NCBI GenBank assembly: GCA_964397305.1
Contig: CAYNIP010000020.1
Span: forward strand, 8,897 to 72,896
Source: JAAUTY01 sp964397305
GTDB lineage: Bacteria; Cyanobacteriota; Cyanobacteriia; Cyanobacteriales; Spirulinaceae
DNA: 64,000 nucleotides
Direction: 5' to 3'
Each line of letters opens with the position of its first letter. Position 1 is the first letter of the stretch. A model generated the notes under the pieces. That model had not been told where the DNA came from. It searched no databases and saw only the letters and a program-made list of their open reading frames with translations. Shown here piece by piece: positions 36,169 to 44,528 of this stretch. The position numbers and the translations under genes were made by a program.

Positions 36169-36978
36169 TTAGCCAAAACGGCCGTTGACATAATCCAGAG
36201 TCATTTGCTCTTGGGGGTTCGAGAAGATGGTCTCCGTGTGCCCCATTTCCACCAAATAACCAACCCGCCGACCGCCGCCGACCGCTTCCGCATTAAAGAA
36301 AGCCGTGTAGTCAGCCACCCGCGAAGCTTGTTGCATATTGTGAGTCACGATCACAATCGTGTATTCCTGCTTCAGCTCCGTGATCAATTCCTCGATCCGC
36401 AGCGTGGAAATTGGATCGAGGGCAGAGCAGGGCTCGTCCATCAGGATTACGTCAGGTTTCAGGGCGATCGCCCGGGCAATACAAAGCCGCTGCTGCTGAC
36501 CCCCCGACAGGGACGTACCATTGTCCTTCAGCTTATCCTTGACCTCATCCCAGAGGGCAGCTCTTCGCAAGGATGTTTCCACCACCTCATCCATATTCGC
36601 CCCCGGCTTGTTGATCCGGACGCTGAAGGAAATGTTGTCGTAGATCGTCTTCGGAAAGGGGTTCGGCTGCTGGAAAACCATGCCCACCTTGCGCCGCACC
36701 GCCACCGGATCAATGTCCTCCCCGTGCAGATCGATGCCTCGGTAGGTCAAGCGACCCTTAACAGTCGCCCCAGGAATCAGATCATTGGTCCGATTAAAGC
36801 AGCGCAACAAGGTGCTCTTGCCGCAGCCCGACGGACCAATAAAAGCCGTCACCTGCTTTTCCGGAATACTCATCACCACCTCGCGGAGGGCGAGGTGTTT
36901 GCCATAATGGACCACAACATTTTCCAGTTGGAAAACGCTCTGGTCCGAGCCAACCGTATCAGTCGTAGGAGAGTTCAT
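36169..36978 (-). CDS. pstB: Phosphate ABC transporter ATPase
   Basis: A 269-residue PstB. Walker A is GPSGCGKSTLLRCFNRTND, the signature SGGQQQRLCIARAIA, Walker B VILMDEPCSALDP, and the His switch IVTHNMQQASRVAD. It powers high-affinity phosphate import with PstA, PstC and PstS. Last gene of pstSCAB on the minus strand, 61 bp after pstA. Confidence 0.97.
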   Translation of the reverse strand: MNSPTTDTVGSDQSVFQLENVVVHYGKHLALREVVMSIPEKQVTAFIGPSGCGKSTLLRCFNRTNDLIPGATVKGRLTYRGIDLHGEDIDPVAVRRKVGMVFQQPNPFPKTIYDNISFSVRINKPGANMDEVVETSLRRAALWDEVKDKLKDNGTSLSGGQQQRLCIARAIALKPDVILMDEPCSALDPISTLRIEELITELKQEYTIVIVTHNMQQASRVADYTAFFNAEAVGGGRRVGYLVEMGHTETIFSNPQEQMTLDYVNGRFG

Positions 36979-37039
36979 ACAGATTGCTACTGATTAATGA
37001 ACACAAAAACTCTAGGACCCTCAAACCAAAGGCCAGCCT

Positions 37040-37918
37040 CTAGAATTTCTTCTGGCGACTGAAGAAACGCGCTGTAACACTGAAGATCAGCACCACCGCC
37101 AGCAGCACAATCGCCGCCGCCCAAGCCAAATCTTGGGACGCCTTGTAAGGGATGATCGAGAAGAAATAGATCAACACCGGCAGCGTGGCAACCGGTCGAA
37201 AGGGGTCCGTAGACCAGAAGTTATTATTGAAGGCTGTAAACAGCAGCGGCGCTGCTTCCCCAGCGGCGCGCGCGAGGGCCAGCACGATGCCCGTGACCAG
37301 AGCCGACATCGCCGCTGGGATCACAATCTTCACCACCATCTGGAAGCGCGTCGCCCCTACCGCCAAGGCCGCCTGCCGCATCTCATTGGGAACCAGGAGC
37401 AAGGCCTCCTCCGTGGCCCGCAAGATGATCGGCAACATTAGAACCGCCAGGGCAACCCCGCCTGAAAAGGCCGAAAAGGTGCGGGTTGGTACGACCACAA
37501 TGGTGTAAGCAAACAGACCACAGAGAATCGCCGGCACACCGGTCAGAACGTTCGCGGAGAACTTCACCAAATAGGCAATCTTGGTTCCCTTGCCAAATTC
37601 TGACAAGTACACTGCCGCCAAAACTCCAAAGGGAACCGCGATCACTACGGCAAAGCCCAGCGTCAACAGCGTTCCAATCACCGCATGGCCGAAACCGCCT
37701 TCAGTGAGACCGGGCGGTGGCGGGAGCTTGGTGAAAGCATCGGGGAACCTGAACTGCCGCAACCCCTTGCCACCCACATTAATCAACAAGGCCGCCAAGG
37801 GAATCAGGACAAAAGCCGTAAAGGCAAAGGTGAGGCTCGTCAGCACTGAGGATGTGACCCGCCGGTGCTGAGGAATCGAATTTTTCGTCAAGTCAAGCTG
37901 GTTTTCGAGGCTACTCAT
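37040..37918 (-). CDS. pstA: Phosphate ABC transporter permease
   Basis: A 292-residue inner-membrane permease with six predicted helices. The EAA-type cytoplasmic loop is ALAVGATRFQMVVKIVIPAAMSALVTGIVLALARAAGEAAPLLFT, typical of PstA. ATG 37918 (MSSLENQLDL) is chosen. Confidence 0.96.
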   Translation of the reverse strand: MSSLENQLDLTKNSIPQHRRVTSSVLTSLTFAFTAFVLIPLAALLINVGGKGLRQFRFPDAFTKLPPPPGLTEGGFGHAVIGTLLTLGFAVVIAVPFGVLAAVYLSEFGKGTKIAYLVKFSANVLTGVPAILCGLFAYTIVVVPTRTFSAFSGGVALAVLMLPIILRATEEALLLVPNEMRQAALAVGATRFQMVVKIVIPAAMSALVTGIVLALARAAGEAAPLLFTAFNNNFWSTDPFRPVATLPVLIYFFSIIPYKASQDLAWAAAIVLLAVVLIFSVTARFFSRQKKF

Positions 37919-37952
37919 AATCACACCTGTCTAGCAAGCCCAAGGTCAGAGA

Positions 37953-38924
37953 TTATTCAATATTCTGGAAGCGGCGGATGATCAGCTCAGCGAAAATATT
38001 GACCACGAGCGACAAGATCATTAGCACAAAGCCCGCATACATCAGGGCCGAGACTTGCAAGCGACCGGCCTCCCCAAACTGGGAGGCAATCAGACCTGTG
38101 ATCGTCGCCCCTGGCTGGAGTATTGAAGCACTGATGCGGTTGGCATTGCCCACCATCATGGCCGCCACCATAGTCTCGCCCATGGCACGCCCCATCGCCA
38201 GCATGACCGAGCTGATGATGCCGGAGAGACCAGCGGGAATGAGGATGCGTAGGATTGCTTCCCAACGTGTCACGCCCAAGGCCAAGGCCCCGTTGCGGAG
38301 GGACGGTGGTAGGGCCTCAAAAGTACTGCGAGTGATGGAAATAATGATTGGTACGATCATCACCGAGAGCACCAAGCCAACAACCAGGAGGTTATTGCCT
38401 CGGGGTGCGCCGCCGCCAAACAGAGGAATCCAACCCAGGGTGCTGTTGAGGAACTTGAAGAAGGGGCTCAGAAAGGGGATGAGCACAAAAATACCCCAGA
38501 GTCCAAGGACAACACTGGGGATCGCGACAATCAATTCAATGGCGAAAGCAACCGGCGTGGTGATGTAGGAGGGGACAAAATCTTCAGTTAAGAAGATAGC
38601 AATGCCAACACCCATGGGGACAGCAAGCAAGAGGGCAATCACGGCTGTCACCAAGGTGCCATAAATCTGTGGTAACACCCCGTAAATATCTGTCACCGGG
38701 TTCCAAGTGCTGTTGACGATAAAGCCCAGACCAAAGCGCGCCATAGCCGGTTCCCCCGCCAGAGCTGTCTGGATGATGACCCAAAGGAGGACAGCGCCAG
38801 CACCGATGGCAAGCAGGAGCGTCAGGCCCCAGAAGCCGACATCCAAGACCCCGGCGGTTGTGGTCTTGCGGTCAAGGTTGTCACTGCGATCAAAGCCTGT
38901 CGTAACGTTGTTTGCGACCGTCAT
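37953..38924 (-). CDS. pstC: Phosphate ABC transporter permease
   Basis: A 323-residue permease with six predicted helices. The EAA loop is ALALGVTRWEAILRILIPAGLSGIISSVMLAMGRAMGETMVAAM. ATG 38924 (MTVANNVTTGFDRSD) is preferred; the frame continues 44 codons upstream through the inter-gene hairpin, which is not coding. Confidence 0.96.
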   Translation of the reverse strand: MTVANNVTTGFDRSDNLDRKTTTAGVLDVGFWGLTLLLAIGAGAVLLWVIIQTALAGEPAMARFGLGFIVNSTWNPVTDIYGVLPQIYGTLVTAVIALLLAVPMGVGIAIFLTEDFVPSYITTPVAFAIELIVAIPSVVLGLWGIFVLIPFLSPFFKFLNSTLGWIPLFGGGAPRGNNLLVVGLVLSVMIVPIIISITRSTFEALPPSLRNGALALGVTRWEAILRILIPAGLSGIISSVMLAMGRAMGETMVAAMMVGNANRISASILQPGATITGLIASQFGEAGRLQVSALMYAGFVLMILSLVVNIFAELIIRRFQNIE

Positions 38925-38998
38925 GGTGTTTGTTGTTTGCTGTAAACTCCGCACACTACAGCGGATTTCATTCAATCGATTGGGATCTACCTTAGAGG

Positions 38999-39029
38999 CT
39001 CCTTTCCCTCTGGGTGAGAGGGAAAGGAG
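38999..39029 (-). repeat. 13-bp perfect hairpin between pstS and pstC
   Basis: CTCCTTTCCCTCT (38999-39011) pairs perfectly with AGAGGGAAAGGAG (39017-39029) around a 5-base loop. It lies in the transcribed gap after pstS. With the hairpin at 39063-39087 it may stop exonucleases and keep pstS mRNA more abundant than pstCAB. Confidence 0.75.
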
Positions 39030-39062
39030 CGAGGGATGTGCAACCTCTAAGAGCAATGCTTC

Positions 39063-39087
39063 AGGGCAGGCCTAAGCAGCCTGCCCT
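39063..39087 (-). terminator. Hairpin directly after pstS
   Basis: AGGGCAGG and CCTGCCCT form an 8-9 bp stem 18 bp after the pstS stop. It has no T-run, so I read it as an attenuator or mRNA-stabilising structure, not a strict terminator. Confidence 0.5.
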
Positions 39088-39104
39088 AGAGGCAAAAAGG
39101 GGTA

Positions 39105-40238
39105 TTAGCCAGCCTTTACGCTGTCAAGTGCTTCTTTGATGCGATCCACCAGGGTGTCCGGCATCGGCACGTAGAAGAGTTCTTCGGTGATCTCACGACC
39201 TTCGGGGCCGAGAGTCCATTCCAGAACTTCCTTGAGGGCTTCCCACTGGGCGGCGTTTTCGTATTCGCGGTAGACCATCACCCACACCAGGCCGGAAATC
39301 GGGTAGGCGTCAGGGTTTTTGGGATCGGGAACTAGGAGCTCGAAGTCCTCGGGGATCTCTTCGCCTTCAAAGGCCAGGGAGGCGTTGGCTGGCAGAGTGT
39401 CGGGGTAGTTACCAGCGGCGTTTTCGATCCGGGCGACGGGGATGTCGTTCAACTGGGCGAAGGCGTAGGAGAGGTAGCCGATGCCGCCTTCGTTTTGTTG
39501 AATGCCAGCGGCAACGCCTTCGTTGCCTTGGCCGCCGATACCCACGGGCCAGTCAACCGATGTACCAGCGCCGGATGGCCAGCCCTCGCAGACTGTGTTG
39601 ATGTGGTTTGTGAATACGAAGGTGGTGCCGGAGCCGTCGGAGCGGTGAACCCAGGTGATGGGTAGGTCGGGGAATTCGACGCCTTCGTTGTCAGCGGCGA
39701 TCGCCGGGTCATTCCAGTTGGTGATCGTGCCGCCCACGATGCCGCAGTAGGTGCTACGGGAGAACTGCAACTCGTCGTCCACACCCGGTAGGTTGTAAGC
39801 AAAGATCACGTAGCCACCCACCAGCGGCAGTTGCAGGGGCTCATAGGGGTAAGCATCGGCAAAAGACTTCATCCGGTCTTCTGACTCAGTGATCGGCGCT
39901 TCACTCGCCCCAAACTCCACCGTGCCATTGATGTACTGCTCCAAGCCCGCGCCACTGCCGACAGACTGGTAGCTCACCTGAACATTGGGGTCCACTTCGC
40001 GGTTATAGGTGTCGAACCAGCGCTGGAAGAGGGGAGCCGGGAAGGTCGCCCCCGCACCGCTGATCGCGACTACTTCGCCACTGCCGCCGCCGGCCGTTGC
40101 CGGGGCATCATCATCGCCGCCGCCCTCGGTCACGGGCTCGCTACCGCCACCGCCACAAGCAGCAAGGCTTAGGGAGAGAAGGGCAGCAGCCGAGCCCAGG
40201 GCTAACGCGCGACGGGAAAAAGCTTTAAACGGTACCAT
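39105..40238 (-). CDS. pstS: Phosphate-binding lipoprotein
   Basis: A 377-residue PstS. The signal peptide ends in the lipobox SLAACGGGG, followed by a low-complexity Gly/Asp linker. Phosphate-binding loops are visible: SGAGATFPAPLFQRW, SVGSGAGLEQYI, HRSDGSGTTFVFTNHI and GQGNEGVAAGIQQNEGGIGYLSY. First gene of the operon; a Pho-box-like repeat lies 53-81 bp upstream. Confidence 0.97.
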   Translation of the reverse strand: MVPFKAFSRRALALGSAAALLSLSLAACGGGGSEPVTEGGGDDDAPATAGGGSGEVVAISGAGATFPAPLFQRWFDTYNREVDPNVQVSYQSVGSGAGLEQYINGTVEFGASEAPITESEDRMKSFADAYPYEPLQLPLVGGYVIFAYNLPGVDDELQFSRSTYCGIVGGTITNWNDPAIAADNEGVEFPDLPITWVHRSDGSGTTFVFTNHINTVCEGWPSGAGTSVDWPVGIGGQGNEGVAAGIQQNEGGIGYLSYAFAQLNDIPVARIENAAGNYPDTLPANASLAFEGEEIPEDFELLVPDPKNPDAYPISGLVWVMVYREYENAAQWEALKEVLEWTLGPEGREITEELFYVPMPDTLVDRIKEALDSVKAG

Positions 40239-40599
40239 CTTTCCTCAAGAAAATTCAAAACAACGTGAGTTCGATTAGGACTCAGGAACCCTTCACCTGT
40301 CTTAAACATCTCTTAACCAAGAGTGCGGTGAAGGTACTCGAACTGAACGTTACAACACAGTCGTTAACAAAGGCAATTGGTGACGTGAAATTAGTCGTCT
40401 CGTCAGCAACTGATGAACCAATTTCGCAATGAGGTATCTCTCGCCCATAGCACGAAGCCTCAAGGGCAGGGGGTCGAATCCAGCAGACCCCAAGACGCTT
40501 GAATCTGGGCAAGACGGGGGCAGCCTCAAGTCGGCTTGAGCGATCAACCACCCGCGCTCCCCCAGGATCGCAGACAAAAAGGACAACAAAAGGACAGGT
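40239..40599. other. pstS promoter region
   Basis: A 361-bp gap between the sensor kinase stop and pstS. It holds the Pho-box-like repeats at 40291-40319. The remaining sequence shows no gene. Confidence 0.7.
40291..40319 (-). promoter_or_regulatory. Pho-box-like repeats upstream of pstS
   Basis: On the plus strand CTTCACCT (40291), CTTAAACA (40301) and CTTAACCA (40312) recur with 10 and 11 bp periods. They match the cyanobacterial SphR-box unit CTTAACCT and lie 53 bp before the pstS ATG. The orientation relative to pstS is the same as that of the CHAD-gene box. Confidence 0.6.
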
Positions 40600-41895
40600 T
40601 CAGGCCCGGGGGAGGGCGATCGCAAACGTCGCGCCCTGGCCCAAGCTGCTCCGCACGGTCAGCGTTCCCCGCTGGGCGGTGATCAGTTGCCGGGCGATCG
40701 CCAGGCCTAGGCCAAAGCCTCCCGTTTGGGGCGATCGCTCCCGCTCAACCCGGTAGAAGCGCTCGAAAATGTGGGGCAACTCTGTCGCGGCCAGGCCGAC
40801 TCCAGTATCAGTCACTTCGATTTGCGCCCAGCGCGACCGGCCGAGGAGACGCAGGTAAACTTGGCCTCCGGCTGGGGTGTGTTTCAAGGCATTGTCCAGT
40901 AGGTTGGTGAGGACCTGAGCCAAAAGGTCCGGCTGCGCCCGGACCCAGAGGGCCGTTGTGGGGCGCGTGAAGGTCAGCGTCAGGCCTTGAGTAGTGGCGG
41001 CGGCTTGGTAGCGCTGGGCCAGGGGCTCTACCCAGGCCCCCAGTTCTAGGGGCTGGAGGTCCTGAGGAGCCAGCGTCCCCCCATAGCGAGCCAAGAGCAA
41101 CAATTGGTTGAGCAGGCGGTTGAGGGATTGGGTGGTCTCGACAATCGTGGTCAAGCGGTGTTGTTGCTCCTCATCCGGGGCGGCGAGGAGGCCCACCTGA
41201 GCTTGGCTGAGAATGGCGGCGAGGGGGGTACGCAGTTCATGGGCGGCATCGCTGGTGAAGCGCTCCAGTTGCTGCTGTACCTGTTGGATCGGCCGCAGGG
41301 CTAGGCGGCTGAACAGACTGCTGGCCAAGCCGATGACCCCGACACTGGCCGGCAGGGCGATCGCCAAGATCCACCCCAGCCGCGCCAACTGGGCCTGGAC
41401 GGGCTGGAGCGACGTCGCAATCTGAAGATAGCCGAGCAATTGCGGCCCTTGGTAGACAGGAACAGTTAACTGGCGCACAGCTGTGGTCGCGGCCGTCTGT
41501 TCCGCGATCGCGAGGGACTCCGTAACCAGACCCGGCGCGGCCGTCAAGGACTCCGGGCGCGGTGAGCCCAGAAACTGCACTAAGTTGCCAGCCTCATCGT
41601 ACCAGCGAGCATAGACCAGCTCATGTTCGACGGGAAAGGTTTGGTAGCCCAGGATCGGTACTCGGTCTAAGCTCAGGCTCCAGGTATTGTCCTGCAACCG
41701 GTAGCGAATCCCCGCCGCCATAGCCGTGGCCAAGCGGGTCAGGGCGTGGTCCAGGCGGTGCAGTTCGTTGCGGACCTCGCTGTAGTAGGTGAACCCACCA
41801 AAGGCCACAAGCACGCTGCCCATGCCCAGAGTCAGCCAGCGGGTGAGGGCGTGATAGCTGCGCTGAATCGTCGGGTCAGGACGCGGCCCTGGCAC
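40600..41895 (-). CDS. rppB: Membrane sensor histidine kinase, RppB-like
   Basis: A 431-residue kinase. One helix lies near residues 18-38 and another near 175-200, enclosing a periplasmic domain of about 135 residues. HisKA has SDAAHELRTPLAAILSQAQ, N box LTNLLDNALKHT, and G boxes DTGVGL and GGFGLGLAIA. The pattern matches cyanobacterial RppB (NrsS-like) kinases, which respond to redox or metals. It starts at GTG 41895 and overlaps the regulator stop by one base. The nearby pst genes and Pho-box suggest a possible phosphate link, which is speculative. Confidence 0.85.
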   Translation of the reverse strand: MPGPRPDPTIQRSYHALTRWLTLGMGSVLVAFGGFTYYSEVRNELHRLDHALTRLATAMAAGIRYRLQDNTWSLSLDRVPILGYQTFPVEHELVYARWYDEAGNLVQFLGSPRPESLTAAPGLVTESLAIAEQTAATTAVRQLTVPVYQGPQLLGYLQIATSLQPVQAQLARLGWILAIALPASVGVIGLASSLFSRLALRPIQQVQQQLERFTSDAAHELRTPLAAILSQAQVGLLAAPDEEQQHRLTTIVETTQSLNRLLNQLLLLARYGGTLAPQDLQPLELGAWVEPLAQRYQAAATTQGLTLTFTRPTTALWVRAQPDLLAQVLTNLLDNALKHTPAGGQVYLRLLGRSRWAQIEVTDTGVGLAATELPHIFERFYRVERERSPQTGGFGLGLAIARQLITAQRGTLTVRSSLGQGATFAIALPRA

Positions 41896-42575
41896 TAGGC
41901 TTCCCCTTGGGGGTTGAGACGGTAGCCGAGGCCGTAGATACTCTCAACCCATTCCGCCACTCCCAGAGCCTGGAGGCGATGACGGAGGCGGCGCACCAGC
42001 TTCGCGGCGGCATTACTCTCCGGTTCTAGATCCCATTCCCAGAGGGCCCTCTCAATCTGGTCGTGGGTCAGCACTTGGCGGGGGTGGCGCAGAAAATATT
42101 CCAGGAGCTGGTACTCACGCTTGGTAAGCTGCACCGTTTCACCGCCCCGGGCGGCGATCAGGTTGCGGAGATCCAGCTTGAGGTCTTCGACCGTGAGGGT
42201 GTCGCCTTGCCAGAGGGGCGATCGCCGTCCCAGGGCTCGAATCCGCGCCAGCAACTCCAGCACATCCGTCGGCTTCACCAAAAAATCATCGGCCCCCGAA
42301 TCCAAACCCAAGATCTTATCTTGCAGCGCATCCCTGGCGGTCAGGAGCAGAACCGGAGCCTTGCCCCCTAGGGCGCGATAGTGGCGGCAGAGGTCGATGC
42401 CGCTAACCTGGGGCAGCATCCAGTCCAGGAGCAGGAGGTCATAACTGCGCTCGCTCAAAAGCCGCTGGGCCGCGCGACCGTCGGGGGTGGCATCGACGAC
42501 GTGCTGGGCACGGGTCAAGGCTGTCTTGATCGGTTCCAGTTGCCGGAGGTCGTCCTCAACCAATAGGATCTTCAC
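41895..42575 (-). CDS. rppA: OmpR-family response regulator, RppA-like
   Basis: A 226-residue regulator. The receiver has ILLVEDDLRQLEP and the acceptor Asp in LLLLDWMLPQVSG; the conserved Lys is in DDFLVKPTD. The winged helix has VQLTKREYQLLEYFLRHPRQVLTHDQI and ESIYGLGYRLN. It is very close to the cyanobacterial RppA pattern (ALGRRSPLWQGDTL). GTG 42575 is chosen (VKILLVEDD); a longer start at 42605 is possible. A Pho-box-like repeat lies 51-80 bp upstream. Confidence 0.88.
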   Translation of the reverse strand: MKILLVEDDLRQLEPIKTALTRAQHVVDATPDGRAAQRLLSERSYDLLLLDWMLPQVSGIDLCRHYRALGGKAPVLLLTARDALQDKILGLDSGADDFLVKPTDVLELLARIRALGRRSPLWQGDTLTVEDLKLDLRNLIAARGGETVQLTKREYQLLEYFLRHPRQVLTHDQIERALWEWDLEPESNAAAKLVRRLRHRLQALGVAEWVESIYGLGYRLNPQGEA

Positions 42576-42625
42576 ACTAAGGTCTGCGATGCAGGCTACA
42601 ACCACGGTTCTGAAGTAGGGTGATC

Positions 42626-42655
42626 GTAAACACCTAAGGTTAACGTGTGTTTAAG
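42626..42655 (-). promoter_or_regulatory. Pho-box-like triple repeat between rppA and its divergent neighbour
   Basis: On the minus strand CTTAAACA, GTTAACCT and GTGTTTAC are spaced exactly 11 bp apart (plus-strand positions 42648, 42637 and 42626). The first two units are nearly the same as those before the CHAD gene. The site overlaps the GTG start of the plus-strand gene at 42647. Confidence 0.6.
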
Positions 42656-43078
42656 CGGTTCCGGGCTTCCCGTCAGCGCTCCTCCGGCCAGACGCCGAGC
42701 CCCTTTGGGGACTGGCTCGCTCCCTTAGGCTGGCCCTTTGTCGGCAGCCTCCTGCTCCTCGGCCTCGCCTGCGGCGGAGGGAGCTACTGGTTAGCGCCTG
42801 TTCTCTTGCAGGCAACTACTCGCGCCGTGACGCCCCTGCAAGTCAGGCCCGCGGCCGAGACCCAAGAGCGATCGCCCCTTTGGTTCATCCGAGCTGAGCT
42901 GGAGCCCGCCACGTCCACCACCTACGTCACGGTGCAGTGGCTGGATGTCCCGCCGACCACGGTGAATTTAGAATTGCCAACAACAGCGATCGCCGTTGTG
43001 GAGGCGGCGATCACCCGGGAGCTAGAACTCCCCCTTGAGGTCGTGCAGCACCACATTCGGTATCAGATCCGCCGCTGA
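42647..43078 (+). CDS. Unknown membrane-anchored protein
   Basis: A 143-residue protein not recognised. A hydrophobic segment PFVGSLLLLGLACGGGSYWLAPVLL (about residues 31-55) follows a basic N-terminus (MFKRFRASRQRSS), indicating an N-in membrane anchor. The remainder is a small domain with LWFIRAELEPATSTTYVTVQWLD. The only plausible start is GTG 42647, which lies inside a Pho-box-like repeat, so the true start or the site assignment is uncertain. It is divergent from the RppA-like regulator. Confidence 0.6.
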   Translation: MFKRFRASRQRSSGQTPSPFGDWLAPLGWPFVGSLLLLGLACGGGSYWLAPVLLQATTRAVTPLQVRPAAETQERSPLWFIRAELEPATSTTYVTVQWLDVPPTTVNLELPTTAIAVVEAAITRELELPLEVVQHHIRYQIRR

Positions 43079-43123
43079 CAGCCCCAACCGGCTAGGGGCG
43101 ATCAGGCCGACCGTATGACAACC

Positions 43124-43597
43124 CTAACCCAGGAGGGGTTTGACCATCACGAAGCGCTCAAACTTCTGGCCCTCCCGCTCAACTTCCTCCCGGGCCTGGA
43201 CCTGAAAGCCCATTTTCAGAAAAAAGGGGCGGGCGATGCGGCTGGCCTGGGTGTGAAGCTGGGGAACTTGGCGCTCCCGGGCGATCGCCTCGAGGGCCTG
43301 ATACACCTGCGTGCCATAGCCCTGCCGCCCGAATTGGCTCGCGGTGTACAGGAGGGCCAGGTGGTGGTCGGGGTGGAGTTGACCGAAGGCGGCTAAGGAG
43401 CCGTTGGCGATCGCCACGAGCGTGGTTCCCTGCTGCAACGCCTGGCTAAAGGCGGCGCGATCCTCCGCGTAGCGAGCCCAGGCCGCCGCTTGCGCTGGAC
43501 TGTAGGCCGTTCCCCCGGTCACGAGGGCCGCGTCGCAGTAGAGGGCGATCGCCGCCTCGAGGTCGCTGGTCTGGTAGGAGCGTAGGATTGGGTGCAT
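43124..43597 (-). CDS. GNAT-family N-acetyltransferase
   Basis: A 157-residue protein. The acetyl-CoA-binding motif is in LYTASQFGRQGYGTQVYQALEAIA, followed by LHTQASRIARPFFLKMGFQV, the usual beta6-beta7 end of the fold. The substrate is unknown. It is close to the ElaA/PhnO-like group of small acetyltransferases. Confidence 0.85.
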   Translation of the reverse strand: MHPILRSYQTSDLEAAIALYCDAALVTGGTAYSPAQAAAWARYAEDRAAFSQALQQGTTLVAIANGSLAAFGQLHPDHHLALLYTASQFGRQGYGTQVYQALEAIARERQVPQLHTQASRIARPFFLKMGFQVQAREEVEREGQKFERFVMVKPLLG

Positions 43598-43683
43598 CGA
43601 CGGCCGAGAAACTTTAGGTTGGGGACACGACCTGGGAGCCCCGGGGCCGCATCATAGAGGAGAGATACCAGCTAAGGAGCAAC

Positions 43684-44049
43684 ATGGACCGTTCCAACAA
43701 ACTATTACTGGCGGCGGTGGCGATCGTCCTCAGTGGTCTGCTGCTCGGGGTGCTCTGGGTTTTGGGCTCCCCAGCCTCCTCCTCCAGCTTCCCCAGCCAG
43801 CCCCAGGTCACGGGGGTTATCCAGGCCGAGCGCCGCGCCGAGAGCCCACGCCTCCAAGCCGTGATCGACTGCCTCCCGGCGGAGCTGAGCTTAGGTAGCG
43901 ACCAAACCCGCCGCCAGCGCCTGGATCAAGCCCTGGCTGAAATGGGGAATGACCAACTCGAGCGAGTGCTGGCGCTGACGGAGCAGCCGAAGCTGAGCGC
44001 CGCTGAAACCAAATTCCGCGCCTGTCTCCAGGAGCGAGACCTACTGTAG
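43684..44049 (+). CDS. Unknown small exported or anchored protein
   Basis: A 121-residue protein not recognised. The N-terminal hydrophobic helix LLLAAVAIVLSGLLLGVLWVLG is followed by a Ser/Pro linker and a helical acidic domain with two cysteines (VIDCLPAELSL, KFRACLQERDLL) that could form a disulfide. A GGAG-type site lies just before ATG 43684 (GCTAAGGAGCAACATG). Confidence 0.65.
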   Translation: MDRSNKLLLAAVAIVLSGLLLGVLWVLGSPASSSSFPSQPQVTGVIQAERRAESPRLQAVIDCLPAELSLGSDQTRRQRLDQALAEMGNDQLERVLALTEQPKLSAAETKFRACLQERDLL

Positions 44050-44528
44050 GGCGCAGCCCTCCCGTGCTGACCAAGCCGGCTGCAACGTCCTCACGACCAG
44101 GAGGGAGGTCAGGGGGGCGGGCGGCCCCCGATCCCGAGCACGACGGGCCAAGGCCTCGGGCGGCGAGGGCCCAGAGGCAAGGGGTGAACGAAATTTTGCG
44201 CGGGATGTTTGTACTCCTTCGCTTAGCCCTCACCCCAACCCCTCTCCCAACTTGGGAGAGGGGCTTCTAGCTCCCCTGCTCCCAGCTTTGGGAGCAGGGG
44301 CCGGGGGATGAGGGCCCCGTAACGCTAAATCCCCCTCCCAAGCTTCGGCGGCTTCTCGCAGAGTGGGCCCGGTAACGCTGAAGAGGGCGACCCTTTGCTC
44401 CTTGAGCAATTCTCAAAATTCAGGGGAGCCGCGCTTTTTTTCGTCCACCCGAGGCGAGGAGGCCATAGCTGCTCAGGGAGGGGCGCTGTTAGACTGAGAA
44501 AACTTTGCTGGATTCTGTCGCTGTGGCT
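44050..44528. other. Intergenic region with tandem perfect palindromes
   Basis: A 479-bp gap. It holds two perfect 12-bp hairpins (44239-44263, 44273-44300). Near 44345-44370 is a fragment GGCTTCTCGCAGAGTGGG identical to the interior of MITE copy E. No gene is visible. Confidence 0.7.
44239..44300. repeat. Two tandem 12-bp perfect palindromes
   Basis: CCCCTCTCCCAA/TTGGGAGAGGGG (44239-44250 and 44252-44263) and CCCCTGCTCCCA/TGGGAGCAGGGG (44273-44284 and 44289-44300) lie 9 bp apart. They look like a REP-like dispersed element and could act as a bidirectional terminator. Confidence 0.8.
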
